From Idiomarina sp. (GTDB lineage Bacteria > Pseudomonadota > Gammaproteobacteria > Enterobacterales > Alteromonadaceae): a stretch of 64,000 bases of DNA. Position 1 is the stretch's first letter. Each line of letters starts with the position of its first letter. Under the pieces are notes generated by a model, which was given only the letters and a program-made list of their open reading frames with translations, did no database searches and was not told where the DNA came from. Of the stretch, positions 25,388-37,400 are shown piece by piece. The DNA is taken from the NCBI GenBank assembly GCA_022565355.1, contig JAIUMU010000001.1:248001-312000 (forward strand), in the 5' to 3' direction. The position numbers and the translations under genes were made by a program.

Positions 25388-25717
25388 ATGATTTTAGATA
25401 TGAGTAAATATAGTGATTCAATTCCTGAGCATCATTTGGAAGAAGGCAGCAAACTTGAGCTGCAACCGCCTTCTATGTATCAGGTAATGTTAAATAATGA
25501 TGATTACACGCCAATGGATTTCGTGATTGAAGTACTGGTAACTTTTTTTCGTATGAACCAAGAAGCGGCTACGCAAGTAATGTTACAAGTACATGAAGAT
25601 GGCAAAGCAGTGTGTGGAATTTATTCGGCCGAGATTGCCGAAACGAAGGTGGTTCAGGTTAATCAGTATGCCCGTGAGAATGATCACCCATTATTATGTA
25701 CGATGGAGCAGGTGTAG
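25388..25717 (+). CDS. clpS: ATP-dependent Clp protease adaptor ClpS
   Basis: ClpS binds proteins with Leu, Phe, Tyr or Trp at the N-terminus and delivers them to ClpAP. 109 residues. The core [11 protein letters not shown] holds the Asp and Asn residues of the N-degron pocket, and [17 protein letters not shown] is equally conserved; CTMEQV ends the protein as in E. coli. The start ATG 25388 has AAGG five bases before it; ATG 25400 is a possible alternative. clpA starts 32 bases later. The flexible N-terminal tail, which in E. coli blocks ClpA engagement, is present (about 28 residues). Confidence 0.97.
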   Translation: MILDMSKYSDSIPEHHLEEGSKLELQPPSMYQVMLNNDDYTPMDFVIEVLVTFFRMNQEAATQVMLQVHEDGKAVCGIYSAEIAETKVVQVNQYARENDHPLLCTMEQV

Positions 25718-25749
25718 TTATTGATGGTTTGTGAAGTAAGGAGAGCAGT

Positions 25750-28011
25750 ATGCTGAACAAAGCGCTCGAAATATCGTTGAATGATGCATTCCGGCTTGCT
25801 CGGGAGCATCAGCATGAGCTAATGACGGTGGAACACCTGCTTGTAGCTTTATTAGAAAATCCAGAGGCATCGGAAGCATTGCGAGCCTGTGGCATTAATT
25901 TCGCAGCGCTCAAGAGCGAATTACTTGGCTATATTGATCGCAGTACGCCTAAATTCCCTCTCGAAGAGAGCGGGGAAACTCAGCCAACGCTTGGTTTTCA
26001 GCGCGTATTACAACGGGCGGTATTTCACGTGCAATCGTCTGGAAACTCAGAGGTTACCGGCGCAAATGTACTGGTAGCCATTTTTAGTGAGCAAGAATCA
26101 CAAGCGGTTTATTTACTTAATAAGCACGAGGTTACTCGCCTCGATGTGGTGAACTTTATTTCTCATGGCATTTCTCGAACAGAAGAGGAAGGCTCTACCG
26201 CCCAAGAGAAAATAGCAGCAGCTACCGAGGAGCAAGAACAAGGCTTTTTAGCGCGTTTTTGTGTGAACTTAAATACCCGTGCCGAAGCGGGCAAAATTGA
26301 TCCACTGATTGGCCGAGATGATGAGCTTGAGCGGTGTATTCAAGTGCTGTGCCGCCGTCGTAAGAACAATCCACTGTTAGTGGGCGAAGCTGGTGTTGGT
26401 AAAACCGCGATTGCGGAAGGTTTAGCTTGGAAGATTGTTGAGAAACAGGTTCCGGAAGTAATTGCCGGCGCGGTGATCTATAGCCTTGATATGGGTGGTC
26501 TTTTAGCGGGCACGAAATATCGCGGTGATTTTGAAAAACGTTTCAAAGCGTTACTTAAAGAATTAGGTAAGCAAGAAAACGCGATCTTATTTATCGATGA
26601 AATTCATACCATCGTAGGCGCTGGAGCAGCGTCGGGTGGGGTAATGGATGCATCGAATCTATTAAAACCACTGCTTTCAGGCGGTGAATTAAAATGCATT
26701 GGTTCAACTACATATCAAGAGTATAAAAATATTTTTGAGAAAGACCGGGCGCTCGTGCGGCGGTTCCAAAAAATTGATGTGGTAGAGCCTTCGGTAGAAG
26801 ACACAACGCGTATCTTGATGGGCTTGCGAGAAAAGTATGAGCAACACCACGGTATTCGTTATACGCAACCGGCAATTCGGGCTGCAGCAGAACTGAGTGC
26901 AAAATATATTAATGAACGCCATTTACCAGATAAAGCAATTGATGTGCTGGATGAGGCTGGTGCTAGCCAACGTTTGTTACCGCCTTCTAAGCGCAAGAAA
27001 ACGGTGGGCGTAGGTGATATTGAAGCGATTATTGCAAAAATCGCTCGAGTGCCCGCGCAGTCAGTGTCTCGCAATGATCAAAGTATGCTGAAGCAACTGG
27101 ATCGAAATCTGAAAATGGTGGTGTTTGGGCAAGATCTCGCCATTGATAGTTTAGTGGCGGCAATTCGCTTATCTCGCTCTGGCCTTGGTGGCGAGCATCA
27201 ACCGGTGGGTTCATTCTTGTTTGCGGGCCCCACGGGCGTTGGTAAAACCGAAGTAACCCAACAGTTAGCGAAAGGAATGGGCGTAGAGTTGCTGCGCTTC
27301 GATATGTCTGAGTATATGGAACGTCATGCGGTAAGCCGTTTGATTGGTGCACCTCCTGGCTACGTAGGCTATGAGCAAGGTGGTTTGTTAACGGAAGCGG
27401 TTATTAAGAACCCCTACAGTGTGGTATTGCTTGATGAGATTGAAAAAGCCCATAGCGATATTTTCAATATTCTATTGCAGGTAATGGATAACGGCACACT
27501 AACGGATAATAACGGCCGTAAAGCCGATTTCCGCAACGTGGTATTAGTAATGACCACCAACGCGGGTGTTCGCGAAACGGAGCGTACATCGATTGGTTTC
27601 CAGCAACAAGATCATAAATTTGATGCGATGTCGGAAATTAATAAGCTGTTTACGCCTGAATTCCGCAATCGTTTGGATGGCATTATCTGGTTTAATCACT
27701 TAAGCACTGAAGTTATTTTGCAGGTGGTTGATAAGTTTATTTGTGAGTTACAGGCGCAGTTGGACAAGAAAGGTGTGTCTTTAGAAGTAGAGCCTGCGGC
27801 CATGGGCTGGTTGGCAGAGAAGGGGTACGATAAAGCCATGGGCGCACGGCCAATGACCCGCATTATTCAAGAACATCTGAAGAAGCCTTTGGCGAATGAA
27901 ATTCTATTCGGCCAATTAAGCCAAGGTGGCAATGTTCGTGTTGCCTTGAACGCTGCAAAAGATGAACTTACTTTTTCATACGACAACGCAAACGAAGCAG
28001 TGCCTTCATAA
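25750..28011 (+). CDS. clpA: ATP-dependent Clp protease ATP-binding subunit ClpA
   Basis: This is an AAA+ unfoldase of 753 residues (E. coli 758). It has the N-domain (1-145, the ClpS docking site), the first AAA module with Walker A GEAGVGKT at 212-219, and the second with Walker A GPTGVGKT at 493-500. The LLDEIEKAH Walker B of module two and the RPMTR sensor 2 region are intact. The ClpP-docking IGF/L loop appears as IGFQQQ. It forms a hexamer that feeds substrates into ClpP; clpP itself is not in the window. A hairpin overlaps the stop codon. With ClpS and the nearby aat gene it makes up the Leu/N-degron pathway. Confidence 0.98.
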   Translation: MLNKALEISLNDAFRLAREHQHELMTVEHLLVALLENPEASEALRACGINFAALKSELLGYIDRSTPKFPLEESGETQPTLGFQRVLQRAVFHVQSSGNSEVTGANVLVAIFSEQESQAVYLLNKHEVTRLDVVNFISHGISRTEEEGSTAQEKIAAATEEQEQGFLARFCVNLNTRAEAGKIDPLIGRDDELERCIQVLCRRRKNNPLLVGEAGVGKTAIAEGLAWKIVEKQVPEVIAGAVIYSLDMGGLLAGTKYRGDFEKRFKALLKELGKQENAILFIDEIHTIVGAGAASGGVMDASNLLKPLLSGGELKCIGSTTYQEYKNIFEKDRALVRRFQKIDVVEPSVEDTTRILMGLREKYEQHHGIRYTQPAIRAAAELSAKYINERHLPDKAIDVLDEAGASQRLLPPSKRKKTVGVGDIEAIIAKIARVPAQSVSRNDQSMLKQLDRNLKMVVFGQDLAIDSLVAAIRLSRSGLGGEHQPVGSFLFAGPTGVGKTEVTQQLAKGMGVELLRFDMSEYMERHAVSRLIGAPPGYVGYEQGGLLTEAVIKNPYSVVLLDEIEKAHSDIFNILLQVMDNGTLTDNNGRKADFRNVVLVMTTNAGVRETERTSIGFQQQDHKFDAMSEINKLFTPEFRNRLDGIIWFNHLSTEVILQVVDKFICELQAQLDKKGVSLEVEPAAMGWLAEKGYDKAMGARPMTRIIQEHLKKPLANEILFGQLSQGGNVRVALNAAKDELTFSYDNANEAVPS

Positions 28012-28023
28012 CGAAGGCACTGC
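27997..28023 (+). terminator. hairpin overlapping the clpA stop codon
   Basis: GCAGTGCCTTC (27997-28007) and GAAGGCACTGC (28013-28023) form a perfect 11-base stem with a five-base loop holding most of the TAA stop. The following GCTTGTTT is a weak T tract, so this is a probable but not ideal terminator. It may also protect the 3' end of the mRNA. Confidence 0.6.
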
Positions 28024-28078
28024 GCTTGTTTGCTAATCTTGGTAACAGATACTTTGTGCAAGTATCTTCAGGCTGTAC

Positions 28079-28339
<261 letters not shown>

Positions 28340-28389
28340 TTAAAGCGCGGGAATTTTACCGCTTTTTAACGGTAAAAGCCAATAGCTAG

Positions 28390-29136
28390 TTAATTCAATT
28401 CTCGTGGCAGCATATATTGCGCGCTTATTGGCGCCACAGATCCCTTAACACTCGCGCCTTCGGGGCCATTTAGCCCTGATTTTAGCAAGCTAATAAATTT
28501 TCTGCGCGGTATTGTTACAGCCCCAAGAGTGGCGAGATGGGGGTTGGGAATCTGACAATCAATTAAGGTTAACCCATGGGGTACTAAGTAATCACGAATG
28601 GCTACTAGGGCCATTTTCGATGCATTATCGGCTTTACTAAACATACTTTCACCACAGAATACGGTACCTACCAGTACTCCATATAAACCACCCACCAGCT
28701 GATTATCATGCCATACCTCGATGGAGTGGGCATGGCCTGCTTGATGCAGTTGTTCATATGCGCGAATCATATCTGCAGTAATCCATACACCATTACTTGG
28801 GTCTCCCCGTGGAATAGTGGCACAGTGCTTTATTACACTGCTAAACGCCATATTCAGGGTAATACGATAAGGTTCTTTGCGAATGAATTTCGCCAAACTT
28901 TTACTAATGTGTAACTGGTTGGGAAATATTACCGCCCGTTCACTTGGCGACCACCACAAAATCGGGTCGTTACGGCCAAACCAAGGGAATATGCCACTTT
29001 GGTAAGCGTTGATTAAGCGCGGTACAGATAAGCAACCACCTACAGCAAGCAAACCATCTGGCTCTGGCAATGCCTGAGTAATCGGAGGGAACGCCGAATT
29101 AGCGGATGTATGATCTAAATCACTTAGAAAACTCAT
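28390..29136 (-). CDS. aat: leucyl/phenylalanyl-tRNA-protein transferase
   Basis: Aat moves Leu or Phe from aminoacyl-tRNA to N-terminal Arg or Lys of proteins, creating substrates for ClpS-ClpAP. The 248-residue protein has the family signatures PDGLLAVGG, YQSGIFPWF, PILWWSP and GGLYGV ... FCGESMFS. A C-terminal extension of about 20 residues follows the LLKSG segment. The start ATG 29136 is preferred to one 15 bases upstream, giving MSFLSDLD. It is transcribed away from clpA. In many marine gammaproteobacteria an arginyl-transferase (bpt/ate) gene follows aat; none is here. Confidence 0.96.
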   Translation of the reverse strand: MSFLSDLDHTSANSAFPPITQALPEPDGLLAVGGCLSVPRLINAYQSGIFPWFGRNDPILWWSPSERAVIFPNQLHISKSLAKFIRKEPYRITLNMAFSSVIKHCATIPRGDPSNGVWITADMIRAYEQLHQAGHAHSIEVWHDNQLVGGLYGVLVGTVFCGESMFSKADNASKMALVAIRDYLVPHGLTLIDCQIPNPHLATLGAVTIPRRKFISLLKSGLNGPEGASVKGSVAPISAQYMLPRELN

Positions 29137-29202
29137 GGCATATCTCGGCAAGGGAAGGGGTGCGCGTTACGTTTGGCCATTGTAGCTGCAAATGGGTAGC
29201 TA

Positions 29203-29236
29203 TAAAAAAGCCGCTATGTTGTGTACATAGCGGCTA
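29203..29236 (-). terminator. intrinsic terminator of trxB
   Basis: On the minus strand GCCGCTATGT pairs with ACATAGCGGC around a five-base loop, and TTTTTT follows. It lies 12 bases after the trxB stop. Confidence 0.92.
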
Positions 29237-29247
29237 TTCAGGATGAT

Positions 29248-30249
<1,002 letters not shown>

Positions 30250-30307
30250 TCAAAAATATGCTTTGTAACAATTGAAGCTATTGTAGGCAGTTGCGATTAA
30301 AGCGTAA

Positions 30308-30330
30308 AGAGCCGGTTTAAAACCGGCTCT
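30308..30330 (-). terminator. probable terminator of ald
   Basis: AGAGCCGGTTT and AAACCGGCTCT form an 11-base stem almost without a loop base to spare. On the minus strand TTTACGCTTT follows, a broken T tract. It lies in the 208-base gap between ald and trxB. Confidence 0.7.
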
Positions 30331-30415
30331 TGTTTAATGTAACTAATGCGTAACGCTTGCTACTATTGCGAGTACGTAACCCCCGCCCAAAGCACTTTAC
30401 GCAAAGGTTTGCGAT

Positions 30416-31543
30416 TTAGATTTCAATTGCTTTTAGCGGATCTAGGTACTCAAGGTTTAATTGCTTGCCAAGATCATCATGAACCGCTTTATAGGTGATG
30501 TAGCCTTTGTGCATATTCAGGCCGTTGCGCAGGTTTGCATCGTTTGCTAATGCTTGCAGACCTTTGTTGGCTAAAGCGATACCGTACGGCAGGGTGGCAT
30601 TGTTGAGTGCCATTGTAGAAGTACGAGCCACACCACCTGGCATATTGGCTACGCAGTAATGCACCACATCATCAATAACATAGGTAGGATCTTGATGCGT
30701 GGTAGCTTTCGAGGTTTCAAAACAGCCGCCTTGATCAATAGCAACATCTACTAATACTGAACCTGGCTTCATATTCTTGATGTGTTCACGTGTTAATAAC
30801 TTCGGTGCTGCTGCACCGGGAATCAATACGGCACCCACCACTAAATCAGCTTCACGAGAGTAAGCGTCTATCGCATCTACAGTGGAGTACACAGTTTTCA
30901 CACGGCCCATGAAAATATCATCGAGTTCACGTAAGCGTGGTAATGAACGATCGAGAATCGTTACATCAGCACCGAGGCCGATAGCCATTTTTGCTGCTTG
31001 TGTACCTACTACACCGCCACCAATAATAAGCACTTTGCCTGGAGCAACGCCTGGCACGCCGCCGAGTAGGGTACCGCTGCCACCATTCACTTTCTCGAGG
31101 TTATGCGCACCTGCTTGCACCGCCATGCGGCCCGCTACTTCACTCATTGGTGCAAGTAACGGTAAACCACCGCGGTTATCGGTTACGGTTTCGTAAGCAA
31201 TAGCGGTTACACCGGCTTCTGCCAATAAACGCGTTTGCTCAGGATCTGGTGCTAAATGCAGGTAGGTATATAAAATTTGCCCTTCACGAAGCTGCTTACA
31301 TTCACCTGGCTGTGGCTCTTTTACTTTCACAATCATATCTGCGCTAGCAAAAATTTCTTCAGGGGTATCGATAATGCGCGCACCAGCGGCTTCATAATCT
31401 TCGTTGGTGAAACCAATTGCAGCACCACCATCGCGCTCAACGATTACACTGTGGCCATGCTCAACGTATTCGCGAACTGCAGCAGGGGTTAAACCAATGC
31501 GGTATTCGTGATTTTTAATTTCTTTTGGTACACCAATCAACAT
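30416..31543 (-). CDS. ald: alanine dehydrogenase
   Basis: Ald oxidises L-alanine to pyruvate and ammonia with NAD+. 375 residues from ATG 31543 (GAGG nine bases upstream; a TTG 15 bases further up is less likely). The [20 protein letters not shown] opening holds the substrate-binding Arg. Lys and His of the active site are in KVKEPQ and [15 protein letters not shown] is the NAD loop, and [11 protein letters not shown] and NATLPY segments are typical. It is divergent from lrp across 174 bases, a layout that suggests Lrp controls it. It lets the cell turn alanine from digested peptides into pyruvate. Confidence 0.97.
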   Translation of the reverse strand: MLIGVPKEIKNHEYRIGLTPAAVREYVEHGHSVIVERDGGAAIGFTNEDYEAAGARIIDTPEEIFASADMIVKVKEPQPGECKQLREGQILYTYLHLAPDPEQTRLLAEAGVTAIAYETVTDNRGGLPLLAPMSEVAGRMAVQAGAHNLEKVNGGSGTLLGGVPGVAPGKVLIIGGGVVGTQAAKMAIGLGADVTILDRSLPRLRELDDIFMGRVKTVYSTVDAIDAYSREADLVVGAVLIPGAAAPKLLTREHIKNMKPGSVLVDVAIDQGGCFETSKATTHQDPTYVIDDVVHYCVANMPGGVARTSTMALNNATLPYGIALANKGLQALANDANLRNGLNMHKGYITYKAVHDDLGKQLNLEYLDPLKAIEI

Positions 31544-31558
31544 AATGAAATGCCTCAA

Positions 31559-31705
31559 CTCTCAGATGATTCCCATTTTCTCGGTAAGAAAAAATAAGAA
31601 GTAAATTTTCGGCAAAGTATAGCGCAGCATAATGCGGCGTGACCTACTTTTTTACGATGCAAAATATTATAATTATGCTATTTTTAAGGTTAAATTTAGT
31701 TAAAC
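31559..31705. promoter_or_regulatory. divergent ald-lrp control region with overlapping -10-like sequence
   Basis: A strongly A+T-rich stretch at about 31660-31685 contains ATTATAAT, which reads as TATAAT on both strands (31668-31673 plus, 31665-31670 minus). The surrounding GCAAAATATTATAATTATGC is near-palindromic and loosely resembles Lrp sites, which are A+T-rich with flanking CAG/CTG-like ends. No clear -35 was found. Confidence 0.35.
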
Positions 31706-31717
31706 GTGCTGATAACG

Positions 31718-32200
31718 ATGGAATCTACCGATAAACTCACTATTGACAGGCTCGATAGGAAAATTTTACGCATCTTGCAAGAACGTGGCAGAATTTCCAA
31801 TGTGCAATTAGCCAAGGAAGTGGGGCTAAGCCCTACACCTTGCTTGGAACGCGTTCGTAAGTTAGAAAAGAATGGCGTAATAAGGGGCTACCATGCTCGC
31901 ATTGATCCCGATAAACTCGGTACTCCGTTGCTGGTATTTGTAGAAATCACCTTAAGTAAAACATCGTCTGATGTATTCGCCGATTTCAGTGATGCAGCGC
32001 GGCGAACCGATGAAATACTCGAATGCCACTTGGTTTCAGGAGATTTTGATTTTTTACTCAAGGCTCGAGTTGCCGATATGGCAGCGTACCGAAAGCTGCT
32101 TGGGGAAACCTTGCTAAACATGCCGGGCGTAAACGAATCTCGCACTTATGTTGTGATGGAAGCAGTAAAGCAAGAGAATAAAGTAGTTATAAAAGGCTGA
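31718..32200 (+). CDS. lrp: leucine-responsive regulatory protein Lrp
   Basis: 160 residues, an Lrp/AsnC family regulator. It has an N-terminal helix-turn-helix (LDRKILRILQ ... SNVQLAKEVGLSPTPCLERVRKLE, about 10-55) and a C-terminal RAM domain for amino-acid binding and octamer formation. The opening DRLDRKIL and the TPCLERV helix match E. coli Lrp, and the position before ftsK is the same, so I call it Lrp itself and not AsnC. It should adjust amino-acid metabolism globally and probably regulates the divergent ald gene and itself. The start at ATG 31718 is based on family length; no strong ribosome site is visible. Confidence 0.94.
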   Translation: MESTDKLTIDRLDRKILRILQERGRISNVQLAKEVGLSPTPCLERVRKLEKNGVIRGYHARIDPDKLGTPLLVFVEITLSKTSSDVFADFSDAARRTDEILECHLVSGDFDFLLKARVADMAAYRKLLGETLLNMPGVNESRTYVVMEAVKQENKVVIKG

Positions 32201-32314
32201 AGTTGGTACTCTTTTGGATGTAGCTACGGCATAGTAAATGCACTACATGGCAGATGTAGGCAGCGATTACTTTAAACAATAATTATATTTATACAGTTGA
32301 TATAGCGGAGCATT

Positions 32315-34882
32315 ATGACAGGCGTAAGGCGGCTACTGGAAACAGGCTTAATTTTGTGTGGGGCATTAGCAATTTTCTTGCTTACCTCGCTATTAACGTT
32401 TAGCCCTGCAGATCCGGGTTGGTCACAATCGGGCCACACTCAGGATATTCAAAATGCGGCGGGCGCTATTGGCGCTTGGTTTGCTGATATTCTCCTCTTC
32501 GCGCTTGGCGCGCTAGCCTACACGATTCCTTTTGTGGTGGCCGGGTTTGGGTATGTTGTATTTCATCGCCCACGCCGCTTACTGAGTTTAGATTACTTAA
32601 CCCTTGGGCTCCGCCTAGTTGGGATTTTATTGTTTTTGCTCGGAGCTACTGGCTTAGCGAGCTTGAATATTGAGCCCGTATTTGATTTCTCACCGGGTGG
32701 CCTACTGGGTGATGTAATTACCGGTGCGATGTTGCCGTACTTTAATTTGGCAGGAACATCATTAATTTTACTTACCTTTGTGCTTACCGGGATTACCTTG
32801 TTAAGTGGCCTATCGTGGATTGCATTAATTGATAAAATTGGTGAATCGGCGATTGTAAGTGTGGTGTGGTGCTGGAATAAAGTGCGTTCAGGCTTCTCTA
32901 CTCATGAGAGTGAAAGCACCCAGAAAAGTAATTCGAGAACCGCGCGGGCAGCCGCACTCAAAGCACAATCGGCAGAACAATCATCAGTACAACCAGCTAC
33001 AGCAAAAGAACGTAAGCCCGGTGTTTTTGCCCGCATTGGCGGCTTCTTCACGAGCCGTAAAGGTAGCAAAAAGGCAGAGGCCGGCAACTCTCGTGCTGCA
33101 CAGGATGATTCCGAAAGCTGGGATAGTTTGCCTTTGGCTGATGCAAGAGTTGATGCGTTAAGCCTAGATGAGCCAGACGATTTACCTAATTTTTCTTCCC
33201 ATGGTGATGATCTATCGGATGAAGCGTTATTCGCCGATATCGACACTACCGATGAATTTTCTGACGATCCTCCGTTTCCAGTAGCTGCGAAACCTGCTGC
33301 GAAGCCTGCGCAAAGCAAACCGGCAAGTGTGGCTGGAGTGAAAGCAACAAGTGCAGCCGCTAACGATGATAATAAGCCGAAATGGGTGAGTGAATTACCT
33401 GCTATTGGGCTTCTGGATCGCGCTAACCGCACGCAAAACCCGATTAGCCAAGAAGAATTGGATCAGGTGAGCCGCACGGTTGAATCGGTATTGAAAGATT
33501 TCGGCGTTGATGTGCAAGTAGCTGGAGTGCAGCCAGGCCCCGTAGTAACGCGCTTTGAGCTGGATTTAGCACCTGGTGTGAAAGTTAGTAAAATTTCTAA
33601 TTTGGCCAAAGATATCGCGCGTTCACTTTCAGCTATTGCGGTTCGTGTTGTAGAGGTTATTCCTGGCAAATCGTATGTAGGCTTAGAGCTGCCAAACAAG
33701 AGCCGTGAAATTGTACGTTTAAGTGAAGTAATTGAAAGCGAAGGATTTACGAAATCGAGCTCACCGTTGAGCATGGTATTAGGCAAAGATATTGCTGGTA
33801 AACCGGTTACCGTTGATTTAGCGAAAATGCCGCACCTATTAGTTGCTGGTACCACTGGCTCAGGTAAATCAGTAGGTATCAACGTGATGATACTGAGCAT
33901 GTTGTATAAATCGCAGCCTGATGATGTGCGAATGATTATGATCGATCCGAAAATGCTTGAGCTTTCCGTTTACGATGGTATTCCGCACTTACTTACTGAA
34001 GTAGTTACCGATATGAAGGATGCTGCCAACGCACTGCGCTGGTGTGTAGGCGAAATGGAACGTAGGTATAAGTTGATGTCTGCGCTGGGTGTGCGGAACC
34101 TCAAAGGTTATAACCAGAAGATTGAAGATGCCATAGCAGCCGGGGAACCCTTGCGGGATCCAATTTGGAAACCGGGCGATTCTATGGATGAGCGGCCACC
34201 AGAGCTAGGTAAACTGCCATATATCGTGGTGGTGGTAGACGAACTGGCCGACATGATGATGATCGTGGGCAAAAAAGTAGAAGAGCTTATTGCCCGCATC
34301 GCACAGAAGGCACGTGCGGCTGGAATTCACTTGATTTTGGCAACACAACGGCCTTCAGTGGATGTAATCACCGGTTTGATTAAAGCGAATATTCCTACCC
34401 GAATTTCGTTCCAGGTGTCTTCAAAAATAGATTCCCGCACAATTCTTGATCAGAGCGGGGCAGAGCACTTATTGGGGCAGGGCGATATGCTGTACATGCC
34501 GCCAGGCTCTGGTGTGCCAGTGCGAGTGCATGGTGCGTTTGTAGATGATCATGAGGTGCATGCTGTTGTTGCGGATTGGAAGCAACGTGGTAAACCGAAC
34601 TACGTGGAAGAGATTCTAAAAGGCGACCAAGGTGAAGATGGGTTATTACCCGGAGAAGCCAGCGATGATGATGCTGAATCTGATCCACTATATGATGAAG
34701 CGGTTGCCTTCGTAACGGAAACTCGCCGAGTATCGGTTTCGAGCGTGCAACGGAAATTCCGCATTGGATACAATCGAGCTGCGCGCATAGTAGAACAAAT
34801 GGAGTTTAGTGGTGTCGTATCTTCAGCAGGGCATAATGGTGCCCGAGAAGTTTTAGCAGCGAAACCACCGAGGGAATTTTGA
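32315..34882 (+). CDS. ftsK: DNA translocase FtsK
   Basis: FtsK is tethered to the division septum and pumps chromosomal DNA toward the dif site for XerCD recombination. 855 residues: four membrane helices in about 1-175, an acidic and Pro/Ala-rich linker at about 200-350, then the alpha/beta motor domain with Walker A GTTGSGKS at 512-519 and Walker B VVVDELAD, and a C-terminal gamma winged-helix domain ([23 protein letters not shown]) that reads KOPS. The linker is much shorter than in E. coli (total 1329 residues), which is common outside the enterics. lolA starts within its stop codon (TGATG). Confidence 0.97.
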   Translation: MTGVRRLLETGLILCGALAIFLLTSLLTFSPADPGWSQSGHTQDIQNAAGAIGAWFADILLFALGALAYTIPFVVAGFGYVVFHRPRRLLSLDYLTLGLRLVGILLFLLGATGLASLNIEPVFDFSPGGLLGDVITGAMLPYFNLAGTSLILLTFVLTGITLLSGLSWIALIDKIGESAIVSVVWCWNKVRSGFSTHESESTQKSNSRTARAAALKAQSAEQSSVQPATAKERKPGVFARIGGFFTSRKGSKKAEAGNSRAAQDDSESWDSLPLADARVDALSLDEPDDLPNFSSHGDDLSDEALFADIDTTDEFSDDPPFPVAAKPAAKPAQSKPASVAGVKATSAAANDDNKPKWVSELPAIGLLDRANRTQNPISQEELDQVSRTVESVLKDFGVDVQVAGVQPGPVVTRFELDLAPGVKVSKISNLAKDIARSLSAIAVRVVEVIPGKSYVGLELPNKSREIVRLSEVIESEGFTKSSSPLSMVLGKDIAGKPVTVDLAKMPHLLVAGTTGSGKSVGINVMILSMLYKSQPDDVRMIMIDPKMLELSVYDGIPHLLTEVVTDMKDAANALRWCVGEMERRYKLMSALGVRNLKGYNQKIEDAIAAGEPLRDPIWKPGDSMDERPPELGKLPYIVVVVDELADMMMIVGKKVEELIARIAQKARAAGIHLILATQRPSVDVITGLIKANIPTRISFQVSSKIDSRTILDQSGAEHLLGQGDMLYMPPGSGVPVRVHGAFVDDHEVHAVVADWKQRGKPNYVEEILKGDQGEDGLLPGEASDDDAESDPLYDEAVAFVTETRRVSVSSVQRKFRIGYNRAARIVEQMEFSGVVSSAGHNGAREVLAAKPPREF

Positions 34883-35670
34883 TGTATCGGAAACTTATAG
34901 TAGCCACCAGTATAGTGTTATTTAGTGTTGCCAGTAGCGCTGCTGTACATACAGCGGCAGATCTAGCGGAGCTCAGTGGGGCTAGCAATGCTGCTAACCA
35001 TACTATTAAGGGCGCAGCAGAGCATACGTTAACAAATACAGAAACCAACACTGCAGTAAATGATGCAGCTACTCAACTGCAGGCTACGTTAAGCAGCATG
35101 CAAAGCTTGAGTGGGTCATTTTTTCAGGAAATTTATGATAATGGCGAGTTACTGCAAGAATTAAGTGGCAATTTTGTGCTTGAGCGGCCAGCTAAACTAC
35201 GTTGGGTAACGTATGAGCCAGAAGCCTCCGAGCTTATAGCCGATGGCGATACGCTCTGGTACTACAACCCCTTTATCGAGCAAGTAACCCTATATAACCA
35301 AGCCGACGCGATGCAAGCGAACCCATTGCTAGTGTTGCTGGATTCGGCCGCAAATTGGCAAGGGTTTACGATTACTGATTTGGGTAAGCATGAAGATGTA
35401 ACCGCCGCACTTTCAACGGATCAGAGTAACGCAGCGCAGAGCACAGCCGAAGCTCGCCACTACTGGCAAATTAGCGATCAGCAACAAGCCGGATCAGAGT
35501 TGTTCTTGGCGTTTCATGAAGATGAATTGCAGCAGCTAATTTTAGATGATGGCCAGGGCCAAGTTAGCGTGTTCCATTTAAGCATTCAGCAAAAAAATGA
35601 ACCGCTGAGTGCTACTACATTTACCTTCAACATACCCCCGGGTACCGATGTAGACGATCAACGGGAGTAG
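34882..35670 (+). CDS. lolA: outer membrane lipoprotein carrier protein LolA
   Basis: LolA is the periplasmic chaperone that takes lipoproteins from LolCDE to LolB. 262 residues with a signal peptide (about 1-21). SLSGSFFQEIYDNGELLQELSGNFVLERPAKLRWVTYEPEASEL-type segments, here at about 75-120, are the family core, along with DTLWYYNPFIEQVT. It is longer than E. coli LolA (203) because of an Ala/Thr/Asn-rich stretch of about 50 residues after the signal peptide and a Gln/Ser/Ala insertion near 175-195. Both inserts look like flexible linkers. Its ATG overlaps the ftsK stop, and rarA starts three bases after its stop, so the three genes are translationally linked. Confidence 0.93.
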   Translation: MYRKLIVATSIVLFSVASSAAVHTAADLAELSGASNAANHTIKGAAEHTLTNTETNTAVNDAATQLQATLSSMQSLSGSFFQEIYDNGELLQELSGNFVLERPAKLRWVTYEPEASELIADGDTLWYYNPFIEQVTLYNQADAMQANPLLVLLDSAANWQGFTITDLGKHEDVTAALSTDQSNAAQSTAEARHYWQISDQQQAGSELFLAFHEDELQQLILDDGQGQVSVFHLSIQQKNEPLSATTFTFNIPPGTDVDDQRE

Positions 35671-35673
35671 TAC

Positions 35674-36999
35674 TTGAACCAGCTGATGCCTTTAGCGGCC
35701 CGTATGCGGCCGCGCACATTAACGGAATACATTGGCCAGCAACATATTTTGGCACCTCAGAAGCCCCTGCGCAAAGCCCTTGAGCAGGGGCATTTGCATT
35801 CTATGATTCTTTGGGGCCCGCCAGGCACCGGTAAAACAACCTTAGCAGAACTGATGGCAACTATTGCGGATGCTCATGTAGAACGTGTTTCCGCTGTTAC
35901 CTCAGGCGTGAAAGACATTCGTGAAGCCATTGATGCGGCCAAGAAACGCCAAGCGGATGGGTTGTTTCAAGAAAAAACCTTATTGTTTGTAGATGAGGTG
36001 CATCGTTTTAATAAAAGCCAACAAGATGCGTTTTTGCCCCATATCGAAGATGGCACCATTATTTTTGTGGGTGCCACTACGGAAAACCCCGGTTTTGCTT
36101 TGAATAATGCGCTGCTTTCGCGAGCTCGAACCTATCGATTGCAAACCCTCACCGATGCGGAATTAAGTGCTGTACTCACGCAAGCGCTAACCGATAGCGA
36201 ACGCGGGTTAGGGGCACGCAACCTTGCCCTTAGTGATGATGCTCATGCCTATTTACTGGCAGTGGCTGCCGGCGATGCGCGGCGATTACTGAACTCTATC
36301 GAGATTGCTGCAGATTTTGTAAATGATGGGGCAACCATTACGGCTGAATTGTTAGCCGATGCAGTGGGTGAGAAGGGGGTATTGTTCGATAACAAGGGAG
36401 ATTTATATTACGATTTGTTATCGGCGTTTCATAAATCCGTGCGTGGCTCTTCACCCGATGGCGCATTGTATTGGTATTGTCGAATTCTAGCGGGCGGCGG
36501 TGATCCATTGATTGTGGCGCGGCGGTTGCTGGCAATTGCTTCCGAAGACATTGGCAATGCCGATCCGCGGGCATTGCAAATTGCGTTGAATGCATGGGAT
36601 ACATTTCATCGTGTTGGCCCCGCTGAGGGCGAACGGGCAATTGCGCAAGCGGCGATTTACTGTGCATCAGCGGCAAAAAGTAATGCCGTGTATACCGCGT
36701 TTAAAGAAATGCTAACCTTGGCCAAAGATGGGCCGAGTTACCCAGTGCCCGAGCATTTGCGTAATGCACCTACCAAAGTGCACGAGCAAGAAGGTTTTGG
36801 CGCGGAATATCAATATGCGCATAACTTCCCTAATGCCTATGTAGCTGGTGAATCTTATTTACCCGAAGCAATTGCCCAGCAAAGGTATTACCAACCACAA
36901 GAGCGCGGTTTGGAAAGTAAGATCAAAGAGAAACTGGCGCGCTTGGAAGCCTTGGATGCAGAAAGTAATTGGCATCGTTGGCGGGGTAAATCAGAATGA
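35674..36999 (+). CDS. rarA: replication-associated recombination protein A (RarA/MgsA)
   Basis: This is an AAA+ ATPase related to clamp loaders, acting at stalled replication forks. 441 residues. [19 protein letters not shown] opens it as in E. coli; Walker A GPPGTGKT lies at about 50-57, Walker [11 protein letters not shown] at about 105, sensor 1 GATTENP, then the C-terminal tetramerisation domain with [10 protein letters not shown] and [10 protein letters not shown]. The start is TTG 35674 with GGGAG seven bases upstream; ATG 35686 would remove the first four residues. The stop overlaps the crcB start by four bases (ATGA). Confidence 0.97.
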   Translation: MNQLMPLAARMRPRTLTEYIGQQHILAPQKPLRKALEQGHLHSMILWGPPGTGKTTLAELMATIADAHVERVSAVTSGVKDIREAIDAAKKRQADGLFQEKTLLFVDEVHRFNKSQQDAFLPHIEDGTIIFVGATTENPGFALNNALLSRARTYRLQTLTDAELSAVLTQALTDSERGLGARNLALSDDAHAYLLAVAAGDARRLLNSIEIAADFVNDGATITAELLADAVGEKGVLFDNKGDLYYDLLSAFHKSVRGSSPDGALYWYCRILAGGGDPLIVARRLLAIASEDIGNADPRALQIALNAWDTFHRVGPAEGERAIAQAAIYCASAAKSNAVYTAFKEMLTLAKDGPSYPVPEHLRNAPTKVHEQEGFGAEYQYAHNFPNAYVAGESYLPEAIAQQRYYQPQERGLESKIKEKLARLEALDAESNWHRWRGKSE

Positions 37000-37400
37000 T
37001 TTGGCTGATGATCGCGCTCGGTGGGGCACTTGGAGCGGTAGCTCGTTTTTGGCTTACTCGAGCGATTAGTTGGCGTTTCAGTAGCACCGTTGGTGCCACG
37101 TTGCTGGCAAATGTGGTTGGCAGTTTTATGCTCGGTTTCGTGTTGGTTTTTGCCGTGCAGAATAACGTGCTCAATATTCCGCAACAATGGCGGGTGTTTA
37201 TTGAAATCGGCTTTTTAGGTGGCTTTACCACCTTTGCTACCTTTGCCGTAGAGTTGCGCAGTATGATCTTAAGCAGCCCCATGAAAGCTTTACTGTATGG
37301 GGTTGGCATGGTGGTTTTAAGTGTTATCGCGTTAATTGTAGGCGCTGCGCTAAGTAATCTGTGGTTAACGAACTCGTTTGGAATGATCCCTTGTGGCTAA
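36996..37400 (+). CDS. crcB: CrcB/Fluc fluoride channel, first of two paralogues
   Basis: 134 residues with four membrane helices. Fluoride-channel family features: [12 protein letters not shown] in helix one (conserved Arg17), ANVVGSF in helix two (Asn39), and GGFTTFATF in helix three with Phe80 and Phe83 of the fluoride path. Outside the membrane, positive residues are Arg22, Arg27, Arg88 and Lys97 on loops one and three, against only Arg66 on loop two. By the positive-inside rule this predicts N-out, C-out. The next gene, overlapping by eight bases, encodes a second CrcB with the opposite bias. Single-gene Fluc channels are usually unbiased dual-topology homodimers, whereas paired genes make heterodimers. 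Confidence 0.92.
   Translation: MIWLMIALGGALGAVARFWLTRAISWRFSSTVGATLLANVVGSFMLGFVLVFAVQNNVLNIPQQWRVFIEIGFLGGFTTFATFAVELRSMILSSPMKALLYGVGMVVLSVIALIVGAALSNLWLTNSFGMIPCG

Noticed and set aside
32902-33432. Minus-strand open frame of 176 codons inside ftsK.
   Set aside because: It mirrors the low-complexity FtsK linker; composition is Ser/Ala-rich and nothing is recognisable.
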